Source: Haloarcula ordinaria
Lineage (GTDB): Archaea > Halobacteriota > Halobacteria > Halobacteriales > Haloarculaceae
Assembly: GCF_029338275.1 (NCBI RefSeq)
Contig: NZ_CP119789.1
Coordinates: forward strand, 3,038,001 to 3,102,000
Length of the DNA stretch: 64,000 nucleotides
Reading direction: 5' to 3'
Part shown: in pieces, positions 27,043-37,214 of the stretch
How positions within the stretch are numbered: the stretch's first letter is position 1
Layout of the letters: the number at the start of each line of letters is the position of its first letter
Position numbers and translations under genes: made by a program
Notes under the pieces: model-generated
Seen by the model: only the letters and a program-made list of their open reading frames with translations
Told to the model about the DNA's origin: nothing
The model's database searches: none

Positions 27043-27051
27043 GTTTTTATC
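27043..27051 (+). promoter_or_regulatory. TATA box of the HFX_2341-type gene
   Basis: GTTTTTATC lies 24-32 bases before the ATG at 27075, supporting that start and a leaderless message. Confidence 0.65.
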
Positions 27052-27074
27052 CCTGCTGGGCGACCATACCGCGT

Positions 27075-27989
27075 ATGCAGACCCACATCGTGCCGGTCGG
27101 GTTCGACTACGACCGGCTCATCGCGCCGCTGGTCCGCGAGCGACTCGGCGTCGACCGCGTCATCCTGCTCGAGGGCGCGGTCGGGTCCGAGGCCAACGTC
27201 GAGTACTCGCGCAACCTCGCGGAGAAACTGGAGCAGGACTTCCAGAACCTGCTGGGCGCAGAGACCGAACGGTTCGTCATCGGCGACGTCTACGACTACG
27301 ACGACGCCTTCGAGCAGGCGTTCGAGCTCATCAACGCGGAGCTCGACGCCGGCAGCGAGGTCTGGGTCAACGTCTCGGCGATGCCCCGCACGGTCTCCTT
27401 CGCGTTCGCGACGGCCGCCCACTCCATCATGGTCGAACGCGAGGGCGACCGCGACCGCATCCACACCTACTACACCGTCCCGGAGAAGTACCTGGAGACC
27501 GAGCTCGCAGAGGAACTGCACAAGCAAATCGACCTGCTGGAAGACCTCCAGGAGTCCGGCGACAGCGACGTCTCGGACCGCGCCACCGACCGCCTCGAAA
27601 CCGCCCGGGACCTCCTCGCGGAGTTCGACGAGCGCGGGACGACCATCGGCGCGAAGGAGATAGACGGGTCACACATCGTCGAACTCCCGGTCGCCTCCTT
27701 CTCGAACGTCAAACCGTTCGAGGAGGTCATCCTCTTCACCCTGGGCGAACACGACGAGTTCGAGTCGGTCTCCGAGCTCGCCCAGCAACTCGCCCGCGAC
27801 CTGGGCGAGGAGTACACCGACTCTTTCCGCTCGAAGGTCATCTACAACGTCGACCGGCTGGGCCCCGGCGGCAAGGGCTACATCGAACAGGAGGAACACG
27901 GGAAGTCCTACCGGACGCGCCTCTCGAGGATTGGGGAGCTGTGGGTCCGCGCGCATTCGGCGGAGGACCGCGACCACGACCTGCTCTAG
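27075..27989 (+). CDS. HFX_2341-type (DUF6293-like) predicted transcriptional regulator
   Basis: 304 residues. The N-terminal part (about 1-135) alternates strands and helices, beginning MQTHIVPVGFDYDRL, and contains NVSAMPRTVSFAFATAA. This topology recalls the CARF/Rossmann-like sensory domains of Csa3-type regulators. A helical linker (about 145-195) leads to a C-terminal winged-helix-like domain (EVILFTLGEHDEFESVSELA, then RSKVIYNVDRLGPGGKG). I recall the family as the HFX_2341 regulators. DNA binding and ligand sensing are inferred. No CRISPR locus is in the window. Confidence 0.78.
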   Translation: MQTHIVPVGFDYDRLIAPLVRERLGVDRVILLEGAVGSEANVEYSRNLAEKLEQDFQNLLGAETERFVIGDVYDYDDAFEQAFELINAELDAGSEVWVNVSAMPRTVSFAFATAAHSIMVEREGDRDRIHTYYTVPEKYLETELAEELHKQIDLLEDLQESGDSDVSDRATDRLETARDLLAEFDERGTTIGAKEIDGSHIVELPVASFSNVKPFEEVILFTLGEHDEFESVSELAQQLARDLGEEYTDSFRSKVIYNVDRLGPGGKGYIEQEEHGKSYRTRLSRIGELWVRAHSAEDRDHDLL

Positions 27990-28510
27990 CATCTGTTCGT
28001 TTTACTGTCTTCAACACGTGATTGCTCACTGCTGACAGCCAGAAAGCCCCCTCCCGCTCGATGGCTGCGACTCGCTGCGGTCCTCGGTCGCTTCGCTCCC
28101 TGCGGTCCTTACGTCGTCTCGCTCATCGAGCGGTCGGCCCCTTTCAGTCCCGCCCGGACGGTTGATCAATGGGTCGGGACTGAAAGGGGCGGCAGGCTAC
28201 GCGAACCCCGACGACGCAAGCACTGGACCGAGCGAACGCAGTGAGCGAGGGAAGCGCGCAGCGAGGCGCGGGAGCGTAGCCTGCCGGGGCTTTCTGGCTG
28301 TTGGCAGTTCCTGAGTCAGTGGTGGTTGTCGCACAGACTACTCCACCTAGAAACCGAAGTCGTTTAGCCCCCGGTTGGTTCATATAGAGGTAGATGACGC
28401 GTCGAGCATCCACGCCGCCCGTTCTCGTACCCGTAGTAGGGGCCCCCTCGCCCCACTAACACCACCCGCTCGACGCCCGCACCGTTTTCGACCACACACA
28501 GCCATCAGAC
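27990..28510. other. 521-base gap holding a nested inverted-repeat element and the valS leader
   Basis: No convincing protein gene. The first two-thirds is the four-way-junction element at 28035-28301. The last third is the upstream region of valS: a possible TATA element (TTCATATAG, 28379-28387) followed by about 120 bases of leader containing a small GC hairpin around AGTAGGGG and CCCCACT. An 89-residue minus-strand frame across the repeat is rejected as coding. Confidence 0.6.
28035..28301. repeat. Nested inverted-repeat element able to form a four-way junction
   Basis: Four perfect inverted repeats tile 267 bases. Outer arms 28035-28050 and 28286-28301 (16 bp). Hairpin 1: 28054-28063 with 28124-28133 (10 bp). 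Hairpin 2: 28137-28152 with 28175-28190 (16 bp, 22-base loop containing TTGATCAA). Hairpin 3: 28191-28202 with 28274-28285 (12 bp, with a 5-bp sub-hairpin at 28221/28243). The junctions are only 3, 3, 0 and 0 bases. The outer-arm sequence ACAGCCAGAAAGCCCC recurs at 48012-48027. It could be a non-autonomous mobile element or a structured RNA. Confidence 0.75.
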
Positions 28511-31180
28511 ATGAGTGACACACAGGACCCACCGACCGAGGAATCGACCGCCGACCAGCAGGGCCTCGACGGGGAGTACGACCCCCGCGAGGTCGAACCC
28601 AAGTGGCAGGACCACTGGGTCAACGCCGACACGTACGCCTACGACGGGGACGCCGACACCCGCTTCACCATCGACACGCCACCGCCCACGGTGTCGGGCA
28701 ACCTCCACATGGGCCACCTCTACCAGTTCACCCTGCAGGACTTCGTGGCCCGCTACCACCGGATGGCCGACGACACCGTCTACTTCCCCTTCGGCTACGA
28801 CGACAACGGCATCGCCTCGGAGCGGTTGACCGAGCGCGAACTCGACATCCGCCACCAGGACTACCCACGCCGGGAGTTCCAGGAGAAGTGCCGCGAGGTC
28901 TGTGCCACCTACGAGGACGAGTTCACGCAGGACGTCCAGTCGCTGGCCATCTCGGTCGACTGGGACAACACCTACAAGACCATCGAGCCGCGCGTCCAGC
29001 GCATCTCCCAGCTCTCTTTCCTCGACCTCTACGAGCAGGGCCGGGAGTACCGCCAGCGCGCGCCGACCATCTGGTGTCCCGACTGCGAGACGGCCATCTC
29101 GCAGGTCGAACAGGAGGACGAGGACAAGCACACCAAGTTCAACGACATCGCGTTCGACCTGCTGGCGGACGGCGACGGACCGGTCGAGGACGAGACGTTC
29201 ACCATCTCGACGACGCGGCCCGAACTCCTGCCGGCGTGTGTCTCGGTGTTCGTCCATCCCGACGACGAGGACAACGAGCACCTCGTCGGCGGCACGGCGA
29301 AGGTCCCCCTGTTCGGCCAGGAAGTCCCCATCATCGCCGACGAGCGCGTCGACATGGAGACCGGCAGCGGCATCGTCATGTGCTGTACCTTCGGCGACCA
29401 GAACGACATCGAGTGGTACCAGGCCCACGACCTGGACCTCCGCCTGGCCATCGACGAGTCGGCGACGATGACCGACCTGGCCGGCGACTACGAGGGCATG
29501 AGCACGACGCAGGCCCGCGCGGCCATCATCGAGGACCTGGACGTCGAGGGCTACCTGCTCGAATCGCGTGACCACGAACACACCGTGCAGGTCCACGAGC
29601 GCTGCGGCGTCGAGGTCGAGTACCTCGTCACCGAGCAGTGGTACATCAAACTGCTCGACAAGAAGGAGGAGTACCTCGAAGCGGGCCGCGAGATGGAGTG
29701 GTTCCCCGAGAAGATGTACTCCCGGTACCAGCACTGGATCGAGGGCCTGGAGTGGGACTGGTGTATCTCCCGCCAGCGCGATTCGGGCATCCCGATTCCG
29801 GTCTGGTACTGCGAGGACTGTGGCGACCCCGTCCTCGCGGAACCCGAGCAACTGCCCGCCGACCCCCTCTCGGACGACCCACCGGTCGACGCCTGCTCCG
29901 AGTGTGGCCACAGCGCGTTCACGCCCGAGGAGGACGTCTTCGACACCTGGGCCACCTCGTCGCTGACGCCGCTGGTCAACGCCGGATGGGACTACAATGC
30001 GGACACCGAGGCGTTCGAGATGTCGATGCCGGAACTCTACCCGTTCGACCTGCGCCCGCAGGGTCACGACATCATCTCCTTCTGGCTGTTCCACACCGTC
30101 GTCAAGTGCTACGAGCACACCGACCAGGTCCCCTTCGAGAACGTGATGATAAACGGGATGGTCTTAGACGAGAACCGCGAGGCGATGTCCAAGTCCAAGG
30201 GCAACGTCATTCCGCCCAGCGAAGTCCTCGAAGAGTTCCCGGTCGACGCTGCTCGCTACTGGGCCGCCGGCACCTCCATCGGCGACGACTTCCCGTACAA
30301 GGAGGGCGACCTCGAAGCCGGCGAGCGCCTCCTCCAGAAGCTCTGGAACGCCTCGCGGCTGGTCGACCAGCTGACGCCCGCCGAGGTGCCGGCCGAACCG
30401 GACGACCTCTCGGCGGTCGACCGCTGGCTGCTGGCGGAGCTCGACGAGACCATCGACTCCGTCACCGCGAAGTTCGAGGACTACGCGTTCTCGAAGGCCC
30501 GCAACGAACTGCGGTCGTTCTTCTGGAACACCTACTGCGACGACTACCTCGAAATCGCCAAACAGCGCCTCTCCGATGGCGGCGACACTTCGACTGAGTA
30601 CACGCTGGTCCACGCCCACCGGACCTTCCTCAAGCTCTTCGCTCCGTTCCTCCCGCACGTCACCGAGGAACTGTGGGAACAAATCTATGCTGAGGACAAC
30701 TCGGTCCACACGACCGACTGGCCCACGCCCGGCGGTTACGAGGCCGACCTGGACGCCGGCGAGACGGCGATGGAGGTCGTCTCTGCACTCCGTCGCTACA
30801 AGACCGAGAACGGCCTGCCGCTGAACGCCGACCTCGAGCACGTCGAGGTGTACGGCCACGTCGCGGGCTTCGAGCAGGCCATCGCTGAGGCGATGCACGT
30901 CGCGACGCTCGACGTCTTCGAGGACGCCCCGGACATCACCACCGAGGTCAGCGATATCGACCTCGACTACTCCATCGTCGGTCCCGAGTTCGGGAGTTCG
31001 GTGGGCGACATCGACGCCGCCATCGAGTCGGGCGACTACGACATCGACGGCGACACACTCGTCGTCGCCGGCGGCGAGTTCGAACTCGACGCGGAGATGT
31101 TCGCCGTCGAGGAGTCCCGGACCTACTCCGGTGACGGCGAGATGACCGAGACCGAGAGCGCCGTCGTCGTCGTTCGATAG
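28511..31180 (+). CDS. valS: Valyl-tRNA synthetase
   Basis: Class Ia aminoacyl-tRNA synthetase that charges tRNA-Val and edits mischarged threonine. The HIGH motif appears as NLHMGHLY near residue 65, and the KMSKS motif as AMSKSKGN near 560. The editing (CP1) domain lies between them. Zinc-binding cysteine groups are visible as CPDCE and CEDCG/CSECG. At 889 residues it is complete, and the C-terminal anticodon-binding region includes HVTEELWEQIY. A long leader and the nested-repeat element precede it. Confidence 0.97.
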   Translation: MSDTQDPPTEESTADQQGLDGEYDPREVEPKWQDHWVNADTYAYDGDADTRFTIDTPPPTVSGNLHMGHLYQFTLQDFVARYHRMADDTVYFPFGYDDNGIASERLTERELDIRHQDYPRREFQEKCREVCATYEDEFTQDVQSLAISVDWDNTYKTIEPRVQRISQLSFLDLYEQGREYRQRAPTIWCPDCETAISQVEQEDEDKHTKFNDIAFDLLADGDGPVEDETFTISTTRPELLPACVSVFVHPDDEDNEHLVGGTAKVPLFGQEVPIIADERVDMETGSGIVMCCTFGDQNDIEWYQAHDLDLRLAIDESATMTDLAGDYEGMSTTQARAAIIEDLDVEGYLLESRDHEHTVQVHERCGVEVEYLVTEQWYIKLLDKKEEYLEAGREMEWFPEKMYSRYQHWIEGLEWDWCISRQRDSGIPIPVWYCEDCGDPVLAEPEQLPADPLSDDPPVDACSECGHSAFTPEEDVFDTWATSSLTPLVNAGWDYNADTEAFEMSMPELYPFDLRPQGHDIISFWLFHTVVKCYEHTDQVPFENVMINGMVLDENREAMSKSKGNVIPPSEVLEEFPVDAARYWAAGTSIGDDFPYKEGDLEAGERLLQKLWNASRLVDQLTPAEVPAEPDDLSAVDRWLLAELDETIDSVTAKFEDYAFSKARNELRSFFWNTYCDDYLEIAKQRLSDGGDTSTEYTLVHAHRTFLKLFAPFLPHVTEELWEQIYAEDNSVHTTDWPTPGGYEADLDAGETAMEVVSALRRYKTENGLPLNADLEHVEVYGHVAGFEQAIAEAMHVATLDVFEDAPDITTEVSDIDLDYSIVGPEFGSSVGDIDAAIESGDYDIDGDTLVVAGGEFELDAEMFAVEESRTYSGDGEMTETESAVVVVR

Positions 31181-31284
31181 CGGCGGGACCGACCGCTCAC
31201 CGGCGGCCACACGTTGAGCGCTCCACGACCGCTGTCGGACCAACGTTAACTGTCGCTGGCCCCTTCACTCGGACACGATTCTCG

Positions 31285-32538
31285 ATGCCAGGAGCTGATT
31301 CTCCGTACGACGTGGTCGTCTGGGGCGCGACAGGGTTCACCGGTCGACTCACCGCCGAGCACCTCGCGGCGGCCGCCGGACCGGACCTCGAGTGGACAAT
31401 CGCCGGCCGGACACCCGCGAAGCTCGAGGCCCTGCGTGAGGACCTCGCCGATGTCGACCCGGCGCTCGCGGAGATGGAGTACATCACCGGCGACGCCACA
31501 GACCGCGAGAGCCTGGACGCCATCGCCGACCAGACCGACGTCGTCTGCGCGGCCGTCGGCCCCTACGCCGACTACGGTACGCCGATGGTCGAGGCGTGTC
31601 TGGACGCGGGGACCGACTACTGCGACCTCACCGGCGAACTCCAGTGGATGCGCGAGACCGTCGAGAGCTACCACGAGCGGGCCACAGACGAGGGGGTCCG
31701 CATCGTCCACGCCTGCGGGTTCGACTCCGTCCCCAGCGACCTCGGGACGCTCCTCGTCCAGACCCACGCGATGGAGACGTTCGGCGCGCCGTGTTCGACC
31801 GTACGAGCCAACGTCTCGCTGGACGGGGGCGGATTCAGCGGCGGGACAGCGACTTCGATGGTGGGGCTCTACGAGGCGCTGGAAGACGACCCAGCCCTCG
31901 CGCGGGCGCTCGACGACCCCCACGCGCTCGTTCCGGAGGGCCACCCGGACGGCAGCGCAGCCGTCCGTGGGTCTCTCCCGCAGTACGACCACGAGGCCGG
32001 TACGTGGACGGCGCCCTTCTTCATGGCCGAAGTCAACGAGAAGGTGGTCCACCGCTCGAACGCCCTCCGCGGGTACCCCTACGGCCGGAGTTTCGCGTAC
32101 CACGAGAGCATGGCGACCGGCGGGGGACCAATCGGCGCAGCCCTTGCCGGCGCTGTCACCGGCGGACTGGCGCTGGTCGACCAGGTCATGTCGGTCGACC
32201 CGCTCCGGCAGCGACTAGACCGGTACGTCCTCCCGGACCCGGGAGAGGGGCCGAGCAGGCAGGCCATCGAGGATGGCGGCTTCGAGGTCCGTCTCCGGGG
32301 AACCGGCGCAGCGGCCGAGGGGGGCGACGTGTTCACCGTCGAGGGACGTATCTCGTCCGACCAGGACGCCTACGGCACCAGCGGGGTGCTGGTGGGCGAA
32401 GCCGCCCGGTGTCTGGCGAACGGCGACGTCGACTCGCCGCTGGACGGTGGCGTGCTGACGCCCGCGTCGGGCATCGGGATGCCGCTGGTCGAGCGGCTCC
32501 GCGAGGCCGGGCTGACGATAACCGTCGACGACCGGTGA
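31285..32538 (+). CDS. Saccharopine dehydrogenase-like / trans-acting enoyl reductase family protein
   Basis: 417-residue Rossmann-fold oxidoreductase. The NAD(P)-binding motif is VVWGATGFTGRLTAEHL at the N-terminus, followed by IAGRTPAKLEAL and the substrate-domain block VHACGFDSVPSDLG, which is characteristic of the family. True saccharopine dehydrogenase activity is unlikely in archaea. The mycobacterial relative reduces a lipid double bond, so a lipid substrate is possible. Stands alone between valS and a convergent DUF1405 gene. Confidence 0.85.
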   Translation: MPGADSPYDVVVWGATGFTGRLTAEHLAAAAGPDLEWTIAGRTPAKLEALREDLADVDPALAEMEYITGDATDRESLDAIADQTDVVCAAVGPYADYGTPMVEACLDAGTDYCDLTGELQWMRETVESYHERATDEGVRIVHACGFDSVPSDLGTLLVQTHAMETFGAPCSTVRANVSLDGGGFSGGTATSMVGLYEALEDDPALARALDDPHALVPEGHPDGSAAVRGSLPQYDHEAGTWTAPFFMAEVNEKVVHRSNALRGYPYGRSFAYHESMATGGGPIGAALAGAVTGGLALVDQVMSVDPLRQRLDRYVLPDPGEGPSRQAIEDGGFEVRLRGTGAAAEGGDVFTVEGRISSDQDAYGTSGVLVGEAARCLANGDVDSPLDGGVLTPASGIGMPLVERLREAGLTITVDDR

Positions 32539-32566
32539 GCCCTAGCTAGGAGACGATTCGGTCCGT

Positions 32567-33346
32567 TCAGGCCCCGTCGGACCGACGCTTCACCTTCTCG
32601 ATACGCGTCGCCAGCGCGAAGAAGGTCGCCAGAATCGTAAGGACGACGGCCCACCCGGCGGCCAGGTCGTGCGCCAGCACGGTGTGGTCGAACTGGCCGG
32701 CCGCAATCAGGGGTTCGCCGCGGAGCCAGGTGTGGTGGGGACCGCCCAGCACCGGGACGAAGTAATCCACGACATCGTTGAACCCGTACCAGAAGACGGC
32801 GACGGCGACCGCAGGCACGCTGAAGCGGGCGTAGCGGTGGATGATGAACGCCTCGACGGCCATCGCCATGTGCGAGAGGATGAGAAACCAGTAGAGCCAC
32901 GCGGCGATGCCCCCGGGACCGTTGACGACCAGCTGGACGAACGGCGTCCAGAGGCCGAGCTTGATACAGCCGAAGAAGGCGAGCGTGTGCATCCACTCGG
33001 CGTCCCGGCCGAGCTTCCAGGCGGCGAAGGAGAGCCCGATGAACATCGTCGCCACCGGCGAGTCCGGAATCAGGGGATAGGCCGCCACTGGGGCGGCACC
33101 CAGCTGCCCCTCGACCAGCGGTGCCGCGAGGTCGAACGGTCGGCCGGCGTAGTACCAGAACCCGAAGAGCGTCCCCAGGAGATTGACGATGGCGATGGGC
33201 CAGGCCAGTCGCAGGCCGACGTTCTCCAGCCACTCCGGCAGCGGCGCGACGTAGCGGGGCAACCCCTGTGGGTCGGGCAGCGGGGCGTCGAAAAAGCGGG
33301 CGACCACGCCCTCGATACGGCTGCCCACGCCCTCTTCGGTAGCCAT
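32567..33346 (-). CDS. DUF1405 integral membrane protein
   Basis: 259 residues with about six membrane helices. The DUF1405 marks are the NLLGTLFGFWYY segment in the first helix and PDSPVATMF before the third. Function unknown in all organisms. The stop lies 28 bases from the convergent saccharopine-dehydrogenase-like gene; it is divergent from pdxS. Confidence 0.82.
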   Translation of the reverse strand: MATEEGVGSRIEGVVARFFDAPLPDPQGLPRYVAPLPEWLENVGLRLAWPIAIVNLLGTLFGFWYYAGRPFDLAAPLVEGQLGAAPVAAYPLIPDSPVATMFIGLSFAAWKLGRDAEWMHTLAFFGCIKLGLWTPFVQLVVNGPGGIAAWLYWFLILSHMAMAVEAFIIHRYARFSVPAVAVAVFWYGFNDVVDYFVPVLGGPHHTWLRGEPLIAAGQFDHTVLAHDLAAGWAVVLTILATFFALATRIEKVKRRSDGA

Positions 33347-33410
33347 ACCCGTGCCGTGGGGAGGGGCGATAAAAACGGTAGCGGTCGGCGCGAATCCGGC
33401 AAGGACACGG

Positions 33411-33421
33411 GTTAAGTAAAT
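33411..33421 (+). promoter_or_regulatory. TATA-like element of pdxS
   Basis: GTTAAGTAAAT lies 21-31 bases before the pdxS ATG. Confidence 0.55.
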
Positions 33422-33441
33422 CCAGTCCTAAGCCGCAGGCA

Positions 33442-34350
<909 letters not shown>

Positions 34351-34355
34351 GCGCC

Positions 34356-34817
34356 ATGGCGACGCCGTCAGAGTCAGACCGGGACGCGGCGACCATCGTG
34401 GACGAGCTCGACCAGCCGATTCTGCTGTTCGACGGCGTCTGCAACCTCTGTAACGGATTCGTCCGCTTCGTCGTGCAGTTCGACGCGGCCGGCGAATTCC
34501 TGTTCGCCCCGCTGCAGTCCGACGTCGGCCAGGAGCTGTCGCGGCGACACAACCTCAAGACCGAGGACTTCGACTCGGTGGTCCTCGTCGAGGACGGCGA
34601 GGTGTACACGAAGTCGACGGCCGTGTTGCGCGTCTGTCGCCGTCTGGACGGTCCCTGGCCCCTCCTGACTCCCCTGTCGGCCGTCCCGACCGGAATCAGC
34701 GATAGCGTGTACGACCTCGTCGCCGAGAACCGCTACCGCGTCTTCGGCAAGAAAGACGCCTGTCCCGTCCCGGAACCCGAGCTTCGCGAGCGGTTCGCGA
34801 ACCGGACCTTCGACTGA
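34356..34817 (+). CDS. DCC-family thiol-disulfide oxidoreductase-like protein (DUF393)
   Basis: 153-residue thioredoxin-like protein named after its DxxCxxC motif, here D26-G-V-C29-N-L-C32. The rest (FAPLQSD, YTKSTAVLRVCRRL, YRVFGKKDACPVP) fits the family. Redox activity is presumed and the substrate unknown. Closely spaced after pdxS, so probably co-transcribed. Confidence 0.85.
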   Translation: MATPSESDRDAATIVDELDQPILLFDGVCNLCNGFVRFVVQFDAAGEFLFAPLQSDVGQELSRRHNLKTEDFDSVVLVEDGEVYTKSTAVLRVCRRLDGPWPLLTPLSAVPTGISDSVYDLVAENRYRVFGKKDACPVPEPELRERFANRTFD

Positions 34818-34900
34818 CTGGCGACGGGACCGAACGGCCGATGCCCGACCTGTCTCCCGAGAAGACAACACACAAGACGAGTGACCCCTAGCGACAGAAC

Positions 34901-36115
34901 ATGCAGCAGTCACAGGTGGCCAGACTCACCCAGCAGGCCCTCGACCTGCTGGAGCGGCTGACGACGACCGAGGGTCGGCTCGTCGTCACCGTCGGCCTCC
35001 TCCTCGTGACGGCCATCGTCGCGCTGCTCTTCTTGCCCCTGGCGGTGCGACAGGTCCAGCGGCTCGTCAGCTCCCGCTACATGACCGGGCACGTCGCCGA
35101 GACGGCCGACGCCATCGGCGAGTACGTCCCGACGTCGTTCTCCGGCTTGCTCCTCCGGCTCGCGCAACTGAGCGTCCTGGCGGTCGCCGGCCTCGGGATG
35201 CTGGTCGTCTGGGGCCTCTTCGAGTGGGCCGTGACGCTCACGGACTTCTTCCTCTCGGCGGTCCCGGACCTGTTCAAGGGCGGGCTCTCGCTGTTCCTCG
35301 TCGTCCTCGGCTTCGCGGCCTCCGAACAGCTGAAGAAGACCGTCGCGCGCCTCGGCGATGGGTCCGACCGCATCACCCAACATCAAGAGGAGATCATCCT
35401 CCGGGTCGGGCAGGTCGTCATCGTCGTCACGGTCCTGGCCAGCGCGTTGACCCTGTGGGGCGTCAACCTCAGCGGCCTGCTCGTCGGGGCTGGCTTCCTC
35501 GGCATCGTCGTCGGGATGGCCGCCCGGCAGACCCTCGGAGCGCTCATCGCCGGCTTCGTCCTGATGTTCTCCCGCCCCTTCACCATCGGTGACTGGGTCG
35601 AGATCGGCGACAACGAGGGCATCGTCACCGACATCACCATCTTCAACACGCGCGTCGAGAACTTCGACGGCGAGTTCGTCGTCATCCCGAACGACCGCGT
35701 CGCGGACCAGGCCATCACCAACCGGAGCCAGAAGGGGCTCTTGCGCCTGACGCTGGACGTCGGCGTCGACTACGAGACGGACATCGAGTGGGCACAAGAC
35801 GTCGCCCGGTCGGCGATGACCGACGTGAAACACGTCATCGACTCGCCGCCCCCGCACGTCGTCCTCAAGAACTTCGGCGACTCCGCCGTCGTGATGGAGC
35901 TCCGGTTCTGGATCGACCACCCGACGCCGCCCCGGAAGTGGCGCGCCATCTCGGCCGTCGTTCGCGAGATCAAGACGGCGTTCGACAGCGAGGGTATCGA
36001 GATTCCCTTCCCGCAGCGCACGCTCTCCGGTCGCGAGGACGGGTTCGATGCACGGGTCACGACCGAGGGAGAACGTGTGGTCGCGGACGGCGACGGAGAC
36101 GGTGGCGACGATTAA
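34901..36115 (+). CDS. MscS-type mechanosensitive ion channel
   Basis: 404 residues. Four hydrophobic helices precede the pore helix LLVGAGFLGIVVGMAARQTLGALIAG and the conserved beta-domain block FTIGDWVEIGDNEGIVTDI. The cytoplasmic cage region follows (GVDYETDIEWAQD onward). Opens under membrane tension to release solutes on osmotic down-shock, directly relevant to a halophile. The N-terminus carries extra helices compared with E. coli MscS. The four final bases overlap the stop of the convergent small membrane protein gene. Confidence 0.92.
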   Translation: MQQSQVARLTQQALDLLERLTTTEGRLVVTVGLLLVTAIVALLFLPLAVRQVQRLVSSRYMTGHVAETADAIGEYVPTSFSGLLLRLAQLSVLAVAGLGMLVVWGLFEWAVTLTDFFLSAVPDLFKGGLSLFLVVLGFAASEQLKKTVARLGDGSDRITQHQEEIILRVGQVVIVVTVLASALTLWGVNLSGLLVGAGFLGIVVGMAARQTLGALIAGFVLMFSRPFTIGDWVEIGDNEGIVTDITIFNTRVENFDGEFVVIPNDRVADQAITNRSQKGLLRLTLDVGVDYETDIEWAQDVARSAMTDVKHVIDSPPPHVVLKNFGDSAVVMELRFWIDHPTPPRKWRAISAVVREIKTAFDSEGIEIPFPQRTLSGREDGFDARVTTEGERVVADGDGDGGDD

Positions 36116-36420
36116 TCGAACAGCCCGTCGAGAACGAGTCCGAATCCGACTACCCAGCACCCCGCGAGCAGCGCGAGCGTTCCGAGGTGGAAGAGGGTCG
36201 CGTGGTCGGTCCCGAGCGTCGGTGCGGCGGTGACGGCCGCGGTGGCCGCTTCGACACCGGCCAGTGGCGCGCCCGCAGACGCGAACAGGCTGGCTGCGGT
36301 CCCGACGACGAGCGGCAGGCTCACGACGACGACGAGCAGCCCGGCTCGTTGGGCGGCCGCGCCGAGCCGTGCGGGACCGGCGGGGCGGTCCCGACTGTAC
36401 GTGGACTGCCGCTGTGCCAT
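36112..36420 (-). CDS. Small membrane protein (uncharacterised)
   Basis: 102 residues with two or three hydrophobic helices (about 26-48 and 77-100) after a basic N-terminus. No family recognised. A TATA box (36445-36453) lies 25-33 bases before the ATG, which supports expression. Convergent with and overlapping the mscS stop. Confidence 0.62.
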   Translation of the reverse strand: MAQRQSTYSRDRPAGPARLGAAAQRAGLLVVVVSLPLVVGTAASLFASAGAPLAGVEAATAAVTAAPTLGTDHATLFHLGTLALLAGCWVVGFGLVLDGLFD

Positions 36421-36444
36421 GATAAACCATTACACACTTCGGCA

Positions 36445-36453
36445 GCATAAACC
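36445..36453 (-). promoter_or_regulatory. TATA box of the small membrane protein gene
   Basis: Minus strand reads GGTTTATGC, 25-33 bases before the start codon. Confidence 0.55.
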
Positions 36454-36579
36454 CCCGACCCGGTGTGTGGCGACCGCAGACGCCTGGACGACAACGCCAG
36501 AATCGCCCCACACGAGGCCTGTCAACCAACTCCATACCACTGTCGAAACTACTATCCCCGGTCGGACGTACGGGGAGGT

Positions 36580-37161
36580 ATGAGCACTCCGCCGGGGGAG
36601 TATTACACCGACGAACGCTGGCAGAACTGGATTGACCGTATCGACGAGGAGGACGTCGACCCCGAGGACGAGGACTCGGCGCGACTCCTGTTGAACCTCC
36701 AGGACGACACAGCCATCGCCGTCGCGAAGATACTCACTGACTACGAGGACGGGACGATAGACGAAGAGACGACCCTCGGCGAGCTGGCCGGTGTCCGCGA
36801 GGTCGTGCTCTCGGAGATCAACATCGACGACGAGGAGAAACTGATGCTCATCGACGGCGTCCAGACGTCGCTCGTCTGTGTCTTCTACGCCGCCGAGGAG
36901 TACGTCGCCGAAGGCGTCGCCGACGACGCGAGCGTCGCCGAGTACGTCGAGGCCGCCGCCGACGCCGAGGCCGAAGAGGACCTCGACGCCGCGCTGGGCT
37001 ACTGCGTCCAGGCCGGCACCCGCATCATCGACGGCGACGAACTCGCGATCGACGTCGCCGAGGACATCGAGTACGGCCTCGTCTCCGAGTGGGTCAACGG
37101 ACTCGACAGCCTCCAGACGGCGCTCTCGGACCCGGAAGTCGTCGAGGAAGACGACGAGTAA
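36580..37161 (+). CDS. DUF2150 family protein
   Basis: 193-residue, very acidic, soluble helical protein found in haloarchaea and some methanogens. Typical segments are YYTDERWQNWIDRI at the N-terminus, LLLNLQDDTAIAVAKI and EEKLMLIDGVQTSLVCVFYAAEEY. Function unknown. The ATG at 36580 follows a purine-rich GGGGAGGT that could be a Shine-Dalgarno sequence, less common here, and fits the family start. Confidence 0.8.
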   Translation: MSTPPGEYYTDERWQNWIDRIDEEDVDPEDEDSARLLLNLQDDTAIAVAKILTDYEDGTIDEETTLGELAGVREVVLSEINIDDEEKLMLIDGVQTSLVCVFYAAEEYVAEGVADDASVAEYVEAAADAEAEEDLDAALGYCVQAGTRIIDGDELAIDVAEDIEYGLVSEWVNGLDSLQTALSDPEVVEEDDE

Positions 37162-37181
37162 CGACTGATACTGGGGCAGCT

Positions 37182-37191
37182 ACATTTTTAC
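37182..37191 (+). promoter_or_regulatory. TATA-like element of the pilin-like surface protein gene
   Basis: ACATTTTTAC lies 24-33 bases before the ATG at 37215. Confidence 0.55.
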
Positions 37192-37214
37192 CGCCGACTC
37201 TGTAAGGCGAGAGC

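Noticed and set aside
28035..28301. The four-way-junction element as a tRNA or CRISPR
   Set aside because: Stems are too long and loops too large for a tRNA, with no T-loop GTTCRA; there are no regularly spaced direct repeats.
28144..28413. 89-residue minus-strand frame within the nested-repeat element
   Set aside because: It spans hairpins 2 and 3 and the outer right arm; composition reflects repeat DNA, with no protein character.
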